From Musa acuminata AAA Group (Eukaryota; Streptophyta; Magnoliopsida; Zingiberales; Musaceae), in assembly GCF_036884655.1 (NCBI RefSeq), contig NC_088335.1, positions 45,946,501 through 46,010,500 of the forward strand: DNA of 64,000 nucleotides. Direction: 5' to 3'. Positions 29,072-48,206 of this stretch are shown piece after piece. How positions within the stretch are numbered: the first letter of the stretch is position 1; every line of letters starts with the position of its first letter. The position numbers and the translations under genes were made by a program. Below the pieces are notes generated by a model, which made no database searches, was not told the DNA's origin, and saw only the letters and a list, made by a program, of their open reading frames with translations.

Positions 29072-29149
29072 TCTACAATCGTAGTAATGACTGAGTTGAT
29101 GATAAATGTTATTCCAAAATTTTTATATTTTTGATATTTTTTTAGTATT

Positions 29150-29930
29150 TAATTATCATAAAATTATTTTAAAATAGTATTAATCATTTCAGAAATTATG
29201 CCCTAGTAGTGATTTCATAAAATTTTAAGTTGGTTTTGTAAGTGTTAATGAAGTTACACTCAATTACAATATCAATTCAAGAAATCTTAAAATTTGATAA
29301 TTAATTATTATAAATATATTTTAAAAATAAAAAATAGTATAAATCATTTTAAGATTATGTTCTCATAGTTCTGTGAAAGATTGGGTTGGTTTAGTTTAAG
29401 TTGATTAGGTTATGCTCGAGATTGATCTAAGTTATAATCAAAATTATTTTTTTTTAAAGTAATCTAGATAATTAATTATCATAAAATTAATGTATGGATA
29501 AAAAATGATACTAATTGTCTTATATACATGGGGAGGTAGTTTCATAGAAATCTAAGTTGGAGCTTGAACAAGTTATATTCAAAATTAAACTAAATTATAC
29601 TTAAATCACAAAATATATTCAAAAAATTATAATTTAAATAATTAATTACCATAAAATCCTCGAAAAAATTTAAAAAGCTAATCACCTTATCATAGAGGTT
29701 ATATAAAAGTTGGGACTAGTTTAATAGATATTGATAAAGTTACACTTGATTATGATATCAGTTTAAGAAATTATAAATTTTGTTAATTAATCATAATTAA
29801 TTTTTTCAAATACAAATGATATTAATAATCTAAGAATAATATTTTAGTTATTTATGAATGTTTTGGTTCGTTTAATAGAAGTATATTTGGTTATATATGA
29901 AATTGAACTAAGTTACACTCATGCTCGTTG
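29150..29930. repeat. Degenerate ~160-bp tandem repeat, unit 1
   Basis: AT-rich DNA in which an ATTATCATAAAATTA-like start recurs at about 29152, 29306, 29477, 29643 and 29788. Similar inner words follow (ATAGTATTAATCAT, TTTCATA...AAGTTGG, AAGTTACACTCAATTA, AATATCAATTCAAGAAAT). About five copies with a period of roughly 145-171 bases. No genes. Confidence 0.6.
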
Positions 29931-30713
29931 AATTAGCTCTTATGTAAATATATCTTTTCTCCTTTTTTTTTAATCTTCGTCTCTTTCCTCCTCATCTTTC
30001 TTCTTCTTGACATCTTTCTCCTCCAAGGAAAATGAGTCTCTTTCCTCCTCATCTTTCTTCTTCTTGACATCTCTCTCCTCCAAGGAAAGAGATGACGATA
30101 ATAGCATCGACAAGAAGTTGGATAAAATAAAGGATCGTAGGAAAGAAAAAAAAAAAGATAAAATTAATAATACTTATTTATAAATAATAAAATAAATATT
30201 TGTATTATTTTTTCAAGAGTTGTCAATCATAAGAGTTGTGAATAGTAAATAGGAGCTTTGAATAATAAACTCCAAAACCAAAAGTAAAACTTTATTTGCT
30301 AAAATACTCATGAATTAAACAATAATCATTTAAAACAGTGACCATTGGACAGTCTTATGTGCTATCCATCTAACTCGAACTGACTTGCTTCAACAAGTTC
30401 ACCCAATTAATGGTTGGAGTAGACAACTCCAATCCCAATTATTTTGACTAGTTAAAATATTTTTTAATGATTTCTTAATGTCCAAGCAATAATTTAAATT
30501 TTAAAGGGTAATGGAGTTGATTCACCAGTTCTTAATGACTTCTTAATATCATGAAAATTTGTGTTATTTATCTGAAAAGTGTATTATATATATACATATA
30601 CATTATCTTCAATAAAAAATCATGTACAGAACAAAGAGGACTCGGACCTGAGAAACAGATCCGATAATCCACCGGTTCAGCGCCGCTCCACGTCCCTTCG
30701 AAATGATTCTAAT

Positions 30714-32252
<1,539 letters not shown>

Positions 32253-32435
32253 TCTACAATAGTAATAGTAGTGACTGTGTGTTGCATGGTGTTTGCCTGC
32301 ATTGTTGCAGCTGCTTTGAGTGTCTGATGCCATTGTAGTTGCCCTCCCTGTTTATCTTCTTGAATAATAGACCTTTCTCGGTGGTGTTATGTGGCACCTG
32401 CAGCTTCATCTCATTAGAAAATAGGTAGAACTCAC

Positions 32436-32460
32436 TCTCTCTCTCTCTCTCTCTCTCTCT
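32436..32460. repeat. (CT)n microsatellite after GST-A1
   Basis: A CT run about 185 bases after the stop, preceded by TTAGAAAATAGGTAGAACTCA. The same run follows GST-A2 (about 46408-46432) and GST-A3 (about 60379-60403). Confidence 0.93.
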
Positions 32461-32824
32461 ACTAGCTTGTGCTTCCCAACCAAGAGGGGCTCGAGTTACG
32501 TTTTAGTGTAATTGCATTATCCTTAATTTATCTACAAAAAGCAATTTATTTCAGTGCATGATGTCACATCATATAAATGCATGATGACCAAGTGTGTGGA
32601 TGACAGTGTCTTTGAAGAGTCGAGCCAACCTTTATCGACTTCATTCGAAGAAGAAGAAAGCCCAGTCAAAATGTACCGTCCAACTTCTTCTCGTGCTCCA
32701 AGCCAGGACTGAAATGATAGTAGCTGAGCTGACTCACCTGTTTCAATTATTTTGTCTCGTAAATGTTTTGTCTTTTATTTGGAAGAAAAAACATGTAGCC
32801 TCGTATATAAGAACAGATCCTCGT

Positions 32825-34119
<1,295 letters not shown>

Positions 34120-34234
34120 TCTACACTAGCAGTAGTGACTGCGTGCTCGGCGTCTGATGACATTGTAGTTGCTCTCTCTCTCTCTTACCTTCTCGAATAA
34201 TCTACCTATCTCGGTGGTTTTACGTGGGACATAC

Positions 34235-34900
34235 TGTTCGGAAAAAACATGTTAAAAGCATATATTTTTTTTTTTCCACTTTGTGTATCAAAATAACCGG
34301 TATAACATAAATAATAAAGTAAATAATCAATGACAGAATGAGATCAAATCTTTGAACATAAAAAACTCAATACGGAAAAAAACTACGAAATCGTAGTTCA
34401 TCTCAAACTTTCACTATCAATAGTAATGATAACAGGTTTACAATAGGTCTTCTCTAGAATAACTAGATGATTACAATAACATCAAGATCATAGATCTTGG
34501 TTCAAGAATAGTATATCTTCATCAGATAGGATGGATTTAGAATTCTATGTCTCACAAAATAGATATAATAGGAAAGTATCTTAAAGAGGGTAAACTGTAG
34601 ATCAACACCGTTAAGATTGTAGAGTTTACTGCAAGGATTCTCCATATAAAATTTGGACTAAAACTGACAACGTTTAGCCACCGATCGTCAAGCAGAAAAC
34701 TCAAAAATCTTACTTTCTCTCTTTGTTTTTCGCTCCTCTTTTCTCTACACGCCGTCGCACACGTTCACTGTGTACACACACACGCGCTGCACGCCGCACT
34801 CTTTAATTTTGCTACCCTCACCTTTTGCCCTTTCTTTCAATTAGTGATTTGGGCTCAATAGGCCCAATTGTCCAAGCCCACATATGGGCTGGACTCAACA
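34235..34900 (-). repeat. 3' LTR of copia (666 bp)
   Basis: On plus it runs from TGTTCGG to CTCAACA, so TG...CA ends are present. It starts directly after the GST-B1 3' flank CGTGGGACATAC and ends next to the purine-rich tract (minus strand). Confidence 0.9.
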
Positions 34901-34917
34901 ATTCTCTCCCACCAGCT
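34901..34917 (-). other. Polypurine tract of copia element
   Basis: On minus it reads AGCTGGTGGGAGAGAAT, adjoining the 3' LTR as expected for the plus-strand primer. Confidence 0.8.
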
Positions 34918-37900
34918 CATATGGTGGGCTGTACCAAGCCTGCTCTTCGCCTACATGCTTCAAGCTTCTTCTTAGAAAAAGACTTTGTCAACATATCTGA
35001 TCCATTCTCATTAGTATGCACTTTTTCCAACTATAATTCTTTCAACTCAAGCAAATCACGAATCCAGTAATATCTCACATTAATATGCTTAGATCTAGAA
35101 TTGTATGTTGAATTCTTGAAGAGGTGAATGGCGCTCTCACTGTCACAGTAAATAGTATATCCTTCCTATTTCAAGCTCAATTCTTATAGAAACTTTTTCA
35201 TCCATAAAGCTTCTTTGCAAGCTTCAGTAATTGCTATGTATTCTGCTTCTGTGGTTGATAAAGCAACACACTTCTATAACTTAGAATGCTAAGAGACTAC
35301 TCCTATAAATGTCATCAAGAATCCCAAAGTGGACTTCCTGAAATCAGTATCATCTGTCATGTCTGTATCTGTGTACCCTTGTAACACAAGTTCATCATTA
35401 CCAAAACATAAACATAACCTGGAAGTACCTCTTAGATATCTTAATATCTATTTCACTGCTGCCCAATATTCCTTTCCAGGATTAGAGAGAAATCAGCTGA
35501 CAACTCCAACTGAATGAGCTATATCTGGCCTAGTACAAACCATAGCATATATCAAACTGCCTATTGCAGAAGAGTAAGGCACTCTAGACATTTCTTCTTT
35601 TTCTTTTTTATTTGTAGGATATTGTTTCGAATTAAGCTTGAAATGACCTGTAAGTGAAGAACAAACTGCTTTGGCTTTACTCATGTTGAATCTTTCAAGA
35701 ACCTTTTCAATGTAAGTCTTCTAAAATAGCCAAATCTTTCTTTTCTTCCTATCACAAAGAATCTTAATGCCAAATATTTATTCCATCGATCCCAAGTCTT
35801 TCATGACAAAGGACTTACTTAGCTCTCTTTTAAGCTTTTCAATTTTATCAGTATCATGGGCAACAATCAGCATATCATCCACATATAGTAGTAAAATAAT
35901 AAAATCATCATCTGAAAAGTTTTTCATAAACACACAATGATCAAATGTGGTTCGATCATACCTTTGGCTTATCATAAAGGAATCAAACTTCTTGTACTAC
36001 TGTTTAGGTGTCTGTTTGAGTCCATATAAGCTTTTCTAAAGCTTACACACCATATTTTCTTTTCCCTTGATTTTGAAACCTTCTGGTTGCTCCATGTAAA
36101 TTTCTTCTTCCAAATCACCATGAAGAAATGCTGTTTTTACATTAAGTTGCTCAACTTCTAAATTTAAGTGGGTAGCCAAACCAAGAACAACTCGGATAGA
36201 GGACATTTTCACAACTAGAGAAAATATTTTTTCAAAGTCAATACCTTTCTTCTGACTGAATCCTTTCACAACTAGTCGTACCTTGTATCTTTGTTGTGAG
36301 CTATTGTTTTCGGTCTTAAATTTGTAAACCCACTTATTCTTGAGAGTTTTCTTCTCTTTAGGTAACTTTACCAAGTCATAGGTGTGGTTCTCAAGCAAGG
36401 ATCTCATATCTTCTTGCATTGCTTTAACTCACTCACTCTTATTCTCATGTAGAATGGCTTCTTGATAAGTTTCTGGCTCTCCCTCGTCAGTAAGCATAAC
36501 ATACTCATGTGGAGGATATCTGGTAGATGGATGTCTCTCTCTAGTGGATCTTCTCAATGGAATCTCAACTGGTGATAGAGGTGCTTGTTCAATTGGTTCA
36601 ACATCATCAACTGTAGGAGTATCATCACTTACATTCTCACCATAATCTTCTTGTTCATCTCCCCCATGATCATCATGAACTACAGGTGAAGGAACTGGAC
36701 CCAAACTCCAAGGAATATAAACAGAGGTTTCTGGCTTCTCAACATTATCACCATCATCAAATAATTGGTCTTCCAGAAACACAACATCTCTGCTTCTAAT
36801 AATCTTTTTGTTCACTAGATTCCATAATCTTTACCCAAACTCTTCATGACCATATCCCAAGAAGATACATGTTTTTGCCTTATTATCAAGCTTAGACCTC
36901 TCATCTTTGGGAATATGAACAAATGCTTTACACCCAAAGACTCTCAAATAATTATAAGATATATATTTTCCTTTCCATACTCTCACTAGAACATCACCTT
37001 TCAGAGAAACTGATAGAGAAAGATTTATCAAATCAACTGTAGTTCTCATAGCCTCCCCCAAAATGATTTTGGTAACTTGGAATGGGAAAGCATACACCTT
37101 ATCATTTCTTCAATGGTTCTGTTCATCCTTTCTGCCACACCATTCTGTTGAGGAGTTTTAGGAACTGTTTTCTCAAGCTTGATTCCATGGAACCTGTAAT
37201 AATTCTCAAAAGGACCCCTGTACTTGCCACCATTATCTGATTGAATACACTTTAGTTTTCTGCCAGTTTCTCTTTCAACACTAACATAAAACTCCTTGAA
37301 AACATCGAGTACCTGGTCTTTAGATTTCAAAGCAAAAGCTCACACTTTTCTAGAATGATAATCAATAAAAATAACAAAATAAAGAGCACCTCCAAGAGTT
37401 CTAGTTTACATAGTACAAACATCATATGAACTAAATCAATAATATCTGATCTTCTAGATGATGGATATGTCTGAAATGCAACTCTATGTGTTTTTTCAAC
37501 TAAGCAATGTTCACAAGATTTAAGAGATGTACTTTGCAACTCTGGTAAGAACTGCTTTCTAGCAAGAGTTTGAAGTCCTTTCTCGCTGATATGTCCAAGC
37601 CTCTTATGCCAAAGATTTAAACTTTCACCTTTTCGAATTGCATTAATCTCTCCTTTGTGTAGCTTGGCTTCCATGACATAAAAAGAGTTAAGTTTCTTTC
37701 CTCTTGCCACAATCATAGAACCTTTAGTGAGTTTCCATTTGCTTTCACCAAAATAGTGTGTAAAGCCCTCATCATCTAGTCTACTTGTAGATATCAAGTT
37801 AAGATGAATATTTGGAACATGTCTTACATCTTTGAGTATCAATTTGCTCTCAATATTTGTCTCCAAACAAATATCTCCAATACCTATAATCTTAGATGTA

Positions 37901-38890
37901 CCACTGTTTCCCATTCTGACATTACCAAAATCACCAACAGTATAAGATCTAAAGAAATCACCATGAGAAGTAACATGAAATGAAGCACCAGAGTCAATTA
38001 CCCAATTACTGTCCTGAGCTACAAGACTGACACAACCTTCATCACAAACAATAGTGATATTATATTCAGCAGCAATTGTATTAGTCTCTTTCTCATTTTT
38101 CTTTATTTCATTTTGTTCTCACTTCCAAAACCTACACTCTTTCTTTATGTGACCTGGCCTGTTACAGTGAAAATATTTGATATTTCTTCTAGACTTGGAT
38201 CTTCCTCTATAACCATGTGGATTTTTGCTATGACTTCTTCCACGTCTTTCTTGTTTTTCAGTAACAAATGCACCAGAAGAAGATTCACCCTGTTCTTTCC
38301 TTCTAGCATCTTCATTTAGCAAACTGTCTTTAATCATATCTATAGTTAAAGTCCCCTCTAGCGTGGAGTTGAAAATAGTCACCACATACGTTTCCCAACT
38401 TTCTGGTAAAGAGCTGAGAAGTAATAATCCTCGCATCTCATCATCTATATTCATTTTCATAGCAACCAGCTTTTTGCAAGACTCTGAAATAGGCTTATAT
38501 GACCAACAATGTTACCACCATCTTTATATTTTAAATTTACAAGCCTTCTGAGAAGAGAAATTCTATTTACTATTGTCTTTTTCGCAAAGAGATTTTCTAA
38601 CCTTTGCCAAACAACATCAGCTCTAGTTTCATCTGAAATATGCTCATGCAAGTTTATATCCATCCATCTTCTAATATAGGCAATAGCTTTTTTATGTTAA
38701 ACTTCTCATTCTTCATCGTCCATAGTAGAAGGTTTATCTTTAACCTTGATAGGCTTATACAAATCTTTGCAATAGAGCAAATCTTCCATCAGATGCCTCC
38801 AAGTGGAATAATTTGATGAGTTCAATTTAATCATATCATCTGACTGCTCCATTTCGATCACACAAGAAAAACTAGCACCAAACAACCTGA

Positions 38891-38903
38891 TGCTCTGATA
38901 CCA
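38891..38903 (-). other. Primer-binding site of copia, unit 2
   Basis: On minus it reads TGGTATCAGAGCA, a perfect initiator-Met tRNA type site, two bases from the 5' LTR. The same site lies at 24921-24933 and 52863-52875. Confidence 0.92.
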
Positions 38904-38905
38904 CT

Positions 38906-39610
38906 TGTTGGGAAAAAAAACCTGTTAAAGCGGAATATTCTTTTCCCTCTTTGTGTATCAAAATAGGTTCCTCATCAAAATACCAACGTAATATCCAAAT
39001 AAAAATATCAACCAGCACGACATAAACAATAGAGCAAATAATCAATCACACAGTGAGACCAAATCTTTTAATGTGAAAAACCTAATATGGGGAAAATCAC
39101 TGGACCGTAGTCCACCTCAAACTCCACTATCAATAGTAATGATAACAGGTTTACAACAAGTCTTCTCTAGAATAATTAGAGGATCACAATAACATCAAGA
39201 TCATAGATCTTGGTTCAAGAATAGCATATCTTCATCACATAGGGTGGATCTCTTCGTAAAAGAATTTTAGGTCTCACAAAATAGATATAGCAGGAAAGTA
39301 CCTTAGAGAGGGTAAACTGTAGATCAACACCGTTAGGATTGTAAAGTTTGCTACAAAAATTCTCCACATAAAATTTGGACCAAACCTAACAACGTTTGGC
39401 CACCGATCGTCAAGCAGAAAACTCAAAAATCTTACTTTCTCTCTCAGTTTCTCTTTCCTTTTTTCTCTACACACCGCACACGTTCACTGCGTACACACAC
39501 ACGCTGCACGCCGTATGCCGCACTCTCTAATTTTACTACTCTCACCTTTTGCCCTTTCTTTCAATTAGTGATTTGGGCTTAATAGGCCCAATTGTCCAAG
39601 CCCACATATG
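38906..39610 (-). repeat. 5' LTR of copia, unit 2, outer end truncated
   Basis: Begins TGTTGGG and ends at CCCACATATG, then TGTTAGAAAATAGGCAGAATTC of GST-flank type. Lacks the final bases of the 3' LTR partner and has extra internal DNA (about 38971-39020). Confidence 0.87.
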
Positions 39611-39671
39611 TGTTAGAAAATAGGCAGAATTCTCTCTCTCTCTCTCTCTCTTATTATATATACACTAACTT

Positions 39672-41112
39672 ATGTTTATTAAAAGATTATTCAAGAAAAT
39701 AGATAGAACTCTCTTTGCTTGATGTAGGTTCTTTTTAAGAATTTTATCATTATAAGATAGATTGATATCATAGTTTTATAGAGTGTGGGATCAATCTATT
39801 GTTGTATTGTATATCGAGGGATGTCAACCATCATAAACTTAGTCATCACCATTTTGGAGCAATGTTTATCGTCGAATATGACATGCAGGCTCATGGTTCT
39901 GAGAGGGGAGATAGAGTCATTCATGAATTTAGTCGGCGAAGAAGTCATTGGAGTGAGATCATTAACCGAGAGCCCAAGTTTTTGGAAAGCGTTAGAGGAT
40001 ATCGACGAAACTACATATGTCGATCGTGACCCTCTTTACTTAAGTATTAATCATTCTTATAGAGACCATTAGGGAGCCATCATAATTTGGATCGAGGTAC
40101 TCTATCTTCTCAACTTTGAGATTATTTCTGAGTCATCTTTTGACCTCAAGCATTTCTCGATGGTGGCTCAGGTATAGGCTATGCAACCGAAGGTCCTATC
40201 CCCTCCCGAGATAGGTCCCCCCAACGATGACATCGATCTTCCTCTCCACCAAGCCCAAAGGCTGGGGGCAAAGGTTCCCGAGGTCTCCGGATGAATATGT
40301 TGAGGTGCCTCTTATCAATAAGCTCATCGATTTGTTCATTCAAATCATGATAGTCTTCCATGTTGTGACTATAGTGATGGTGGAAGTAGCAATATTTGGA
40401 TCAGTCCTCCTTTTCCAATAGTGTCTTTATCGGTTAAGAGTCCTTGAATAACTGTTTTTCCTTTATCTATAAGGAGACCTCACTTCTCATCATGTTAAGG
40501 AGAGTCAAACTTGGGTCTCGAGCGAGGCAGCTTGGGTCAATTTTATTTTCTTTGCTGAGGTGACCTTAGGGTGGGAGCTAACAGTAGTCTCTCCTATCGC
40601 AACCTCTTGTGCATTTCTTCATGCTTACTTCAAACTATTTCCTTGGCAACTTTGTATTAGTTAGCCCTCTAGAGGATCTCTCCACCAATGACCAAAAAAG
40701 GCAAGAAGGCTTAAGCCTCCTTATGAATGCTTGAATCACAAGTGACGGATGTGCATCTTGCACGCCTCAAATTTCGTTGGTGAATTGAGCGGTGAAGTCA
40801 GAGAGTATCTCTTCCTCCCCTTACTTAAGCTCGAGTAACATAGTCGTTGATGGCCTAAGGTATACATTCCCGAGGAAGTAGAGTTAGAACTCCTTTGTGA
40901 GCTAAGTGAACGAGTTTACCAAGTGTGGCTTTAGATGAGTGTACCACTCCTGCATTGGGCCTTTCAGCGTCACTGGGAACATGCAGCACATCATAGCATC
41001 CAAGGTGTCGTAGAGAGATACATCTAAGTATAGAAGGTGACAATGTATTCAACTAGGTCGATTTTTCCATCAAAGGCTTCTAGTGATGGTGTATGAGTAC
41101 TCCAATATCTAA
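39672..41112 (-). mobile_element. Ty3/gypsy gag-protease fragment, unit 2
   Basis: Counterpart of 25700-27140 with the same stops. The gag part is nearest 41100-40850, the gag C-terminal HNMEDYHDLNEQIDELI segment near 40390-40150, and the protease-linker part near 39990-39680, on minus. Confidence 0.8.
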
Positions 41113-41261
41113 CTTATAGGCCTAAAAATCTAGATCTAGCACACGTGGTCATTAAGAGTGACAACTAACCTTACAAGGGCTATTGAGTGCCGATAGAAGA
41201 TAATTCTCTCCCAATATCATGAGAAGAATATTTCATATATTTTTACTTATACAAATCCCTA

Positions 41262-41877
41262 TTAAAGGTCATTCGGATTAAGAGAGAAAAAGTTCTCCAA
41301 AAGAATCTGATTAAAGCGAGACTCGAATAGAAACTATATAGACCTTACAGCACTATGCCTGGTATATGATATCTAAGATATTAGATGGATGAGAGTTTAT
41401 AGATATATGATAACTGAAAACAAATATGTCGAATGATTTGGATTCTCTTGTGTCATTTAGGGATTGTGGTATTGTGGCATAGTATATCTATAGTCAATCA
41501 ATCGAGTGAATTACTATGGAAATAATAATTCGCTGACTCATGGTTAACTCGATATTGGGTTTAGAGGGTCATACACATATGGTAGGTGTTGCAACGAGTA
41601 GATATTTAGATATAAGATATTCAATGGAGCCCCTATCTTATTAGATATTCAATAAACCCTTAATTATTGGATTCTATGGAGGAGATTCAATAAGAGCCAA
41701 TGAGAGATTATTGGATAGAGATCCACTAATCTAATATGCTTGGGTAGTTGGATGAAGATCTAGTACCCAATAGAACAGGATCGATTAGGGTTAAGTTAAT
41801 AAAAGGCCTCTATAAATAGGAGGGAACCAAAGGGTCATAGGGTAAGCTTTTTTTGTTATCATCTCCAACTCTACTCT
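41262..41877. repeat. LTR-like DNA next to gypsy fragment, unit 2
   Basis: Counterpart of 27290-27905, with the plus-strand TATAAATAGGAGGG at about 41810. Confidence 0.5.
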
Positions 41878-41922
41878 CTTCTTCTCCTCCTCAACTATCG
41901 GCCTCTATTTGAGCACATCCAA

Positions 41923-43043
41923 CGGGACAAGAGTCCACTACTGCTCGAGTCCAACCCGGTGTACAAGAAGATCCTAGTCCTCATCCATGGCGCTAAGCTG
42001 ATGTGCTAGTAGTCTCTATCGTCTAGATCATCAACGAGGCACGACTCAATACTATATTTTTAAAAATTATATTAATATTTTTATATTTATTAAAATAATA
42101 TATTTAATTTAGTTTCTCGTAACGTATTCAATTCTTATTATGAAAATATCACACATGCTATCCCATACAAAAAATAGTATATATTAAAATAAGATTAAAA
42201 AATAATTTTATGATTTATTTTTATCATTCAAAAAATAAAAATATAGGATTTTTATTAAGAAACAAAGTGTTTAATTATTTTTTTATATTTTTGAATATTT
42301 TATTGAAGAGTGAAGCAATAGGTAGAAAGTGAAATAGAAAAGTTATAGAAGAAAAAATTAATATCGATAAAAATAGTTTATAAAATTATCTTTTTAACCT
42401 TATTTACATGCGATATTTTCATTAATAAAATTAAGAAAAAAAATGAAGTTAAGTATTTTATTTTTATAAATTTAAGAACTTTAATATAACTCTTAAAAGT
42501 ATAACAATCGAGATACTAAACATAGAAAACTACTTGAGTAATATATAATTAGATCACTTCCCCACATATGTATTTTTTTAGAAAATTTTATCCTATTAAA
42601 TAATCTATGTTTTTTGATTGAGAAATAAATTCTCGATTATCTGCTCGTCTTATCAGAATAATTATGCAGCACCTGTTTGTTCTCAGCACTCTTTAATGTT
42701 TCCTTGATGCATCAGTTCTATGAATGTGGGACAAGGCTGTGGAAGTTCAAGGGTGAGGGACAGGCTGCGGCCAAGGAGGTGTTCATCTGGAACCTGAGAC
42801 TGCTGGAGGGCGAGCTGGGAGACAAGAAGTACTTCGCCGACGACGCCTTCGGCTTTGTCGAAATCGCGCTAGTTCTACAGCTACATGACTTGCGCCGGCT
42901 TCAGCATAGAGGAGGCAGCGCCGAAGCTGGTGGCGTGGGGCAAGCGGTGCATGGAGCGGGAGAGCGTGACCAAGGCACTATGCGACCCCCACAAAGTCTA
43001 CGAGTTGGTGAGCATCCTCAAGAAGAGATATGGAGTCGAGTAG
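41923..43043 (+). pseudogene. GSTU: GST pseudogene, unit 2
   Basis: Exon-1 fragment 41923-42045 with in-frame stops and exon 2 at 42716-43043 (328 bases, same 17-base deletion as unit 1). The exon differs from unit 1 at a few sites, for example FKGEG in place of FKSEG. The shifted frame still gives an open reading frame of about 129 residues from 42677, but two thirds of the GST fold is missing or scrambled. Confidence 0.92.
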
Positions 43044-43121
43044 TCTACAATCGTAGTAATGACTGAGTTGATGATAAATGTTATTCCAAAATTTTTATAT
43101 TTTTGATATTTTTTTAGTATT

Positions 43122-43902
43122 TAATTATCATAAAATTATTTTAAAATAGTATTAATCATTTCAGAAATTATGCCCTAGTAGTGATTTCATAAAATTTTAA
43201 GTTGGTTTTGTAAGTGTTAATGAAGTTACACTCAATTACAATATCAATTCAAGAAATCTTAAAATTTGATAATTAATGATTATAAATATATTTTAAAAAT
43301 AAAAAATAGTATAAATCATTTTAAGATTATGTTCTCATAGTTCTGTGAAAGATTGGGTTGGTTTAGTTTAATTTGATTAGGTTATGCTCGAGATTGATCT
43401 AAGTTATAATCAAAATTATTTTTTTTTAAAGTAATCTAGATAATTAATTATCATAAAATTAATGTATGGATAAAAAATGATACTAATTGTCTTATATACA
43501 TGGGGAGGTAGTTTCATAGAAATCTAAGTTGGAGCTTGAACAAGTTATATTCAAAATTAAACTAAATTATACTTAAATCACAAAATATATTCAAAAAATT
43601 ATAATTTAAATAATTAATTACCATAAAATCCTCGAAAAAATTTAAAAAGCTAATCACCGTATCATAGAGGTTATATAAAAGTTTGGATTAGTTTAATAGA
43701 TATTGATAAAGTTACACTTGATTATGATATCAGTTTAAGAAATTATAAATTTTGTTAATTAATCATCATTAATTTTTTCAAATACAAATGATATTAATAA
43801 TCTAAGAATAATATTTTAGTTATTTAAGAATGTTTTGGTTCGTTTAATAGAAGTATATTTGGTTATATATGAAATTGAACTAAGTTACACTCAAGTTATA
43901 TT
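43122..43902. repeat. Degenerate ~160-bp tandem repeat, unit 2
   Basis: Counterpart of 29150-29930; same order of AT-rich sub-repeats. The DNA on to about 44560 holds no gene. Confidence 0.6.
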
Positions 43903-44685
43903 TGTTGAATTAGCTCTTATGTAAATATTTCTTTTCTCCTTTTTTTTAATCTTCGTCTCTTTCCTCCTCATCTTTCTTCTTCTTGACATCTTTCTCCTCC
44001 AAGGAAAATGAGAGAGGCGAAGAGCATTTACGATAACGAGCATCAGCATTATCAATGATAAATGATGACGATAATAGCATCGACAAGGAGTTGGATAAAA
44101 TAAAGGATCGTAGGAAAGAAAAAAAAAAGATAAAATTAATAATACATATTTATAAATAATAAAATAAATATTTGTATTATTTTTTCAAGAGTTGTCAATC
44201 ATAAGAGTTGTGAATAGTAAATAGGAGCTTTGAATAATAAACTCCAAAACCAAAAGTAAAACTTTATTTGCAAAAATACTCATGAATTAAACAATAATCA
44301 TTTAAAACAGTGACCATTGGACAGTCTTATGTGCTATCCATCTAACTCGAACTGACTTGCTTCAACAAGTTCACCCAATTAATGGTTGGAGTAGACAACT
44401 CCAATCCCAATTATTTTGACTAGTTAAAATATTTTTTAATGATTTCTTAATGTCCAAGCAATAATTTAAAATTTAAAGGGTAATGGAGTTGATTCACCAG
44501 TTCTTAATGACTTCTTAATATCATGAAAATTTGTGTTATTTATCTGAAAAGTGTATTATATATATACATATACATTATCTTCAATAAAAAATCATGTACA
44601 GAACAAAGCGGACTCGGACCTGAGAAACAGATCCGATAATCCACCGGTTCAGCGCCGCTCCACGTCCCTTCGAAATGATTCTAAT

Positions 44686-46224
<1,539 letters not shown>

Positions 46225-46796
46225 TCTACAATAGTAATAGTAGTGACTGTGTGTTGCATGGTGTTTGCCTGCATTGTTGCAGCTGCTTTGAGTGTCTGAT
46301 GCCATTGTAGTTGCCCTCCCTGTTTATCTTCTTGAATAATAGACCTTTCTCGGTGGTGTTATGTGGCACCTGCAGCTTCATCTCATTAGAAAATAGGTAG
46401 AACTCACTCTCTCTCTCTCTCTCTCTCTCTCTACTAGCTTGTGCTTCCCAACCAAGAGGGGCTCGAGTTACGTTTTAGTGTAATTGCATTATCCTTAATT
46501 TATCTACAAAAAGCAATTTATTTCAGTGCATGATGTCACATCATATAAATGCATGATGACCAAGTGTGTGGATGACAGTGTCTTTGAAGAGTCGAGCCAA
46601 CCTTTATCGACTTCATTCGAAGAAGAAGAAAGCCCAGTCAAAATGTACCGTCCAACTTCTTCTCGTGCTCCAAGCCAGGACTGAAATGATAGTAGCTGAG
46701 CTGACTCACCTGTTTCAATTATTTTGTCTCGTAAATGTTTTGTCTTTTATTTGGAAGAAAAAACATGTAGCCTCGTATATAAGAACAGATCCTCGT

Positions 46797-48091
<1,295 letters not shown>

Positions 48092-48206
48092 TCTACACTA
48101 GCAGTAGTGACTGCGTGCTCGGCGTCTGATGACATTGTAGTTGCTCTCTCTCTCTCTTACCTTCTCGAATAATCTACCTATCTCGGTGGTTTTACGTGGG
48201 ACATAC

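Larger units (their letters stand above)
34235..39610 (-). mobile_element. Copia element between GST-B1 and unit 2
   Basis: Complete except for the outer end of its 5' LTR: 3' LTR 34235-34900, polypurine tract 34901-34917, gag-pol on minus (start 38852), primer-binding site 38891-38903, 5' LTR 38906-39610. It crosses the unit boundary as defined here (35250). The gag stops, the broken zinc knuckle and the Asp-to-Asn change in RT are as in unit 1. The two LTRs differ by many substitutions and a ~40-60-base indel, so the insertion is old compared with the near identity of the units. It inserted in the 3' flank of a GST-B gene. Confidence 0.93.
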
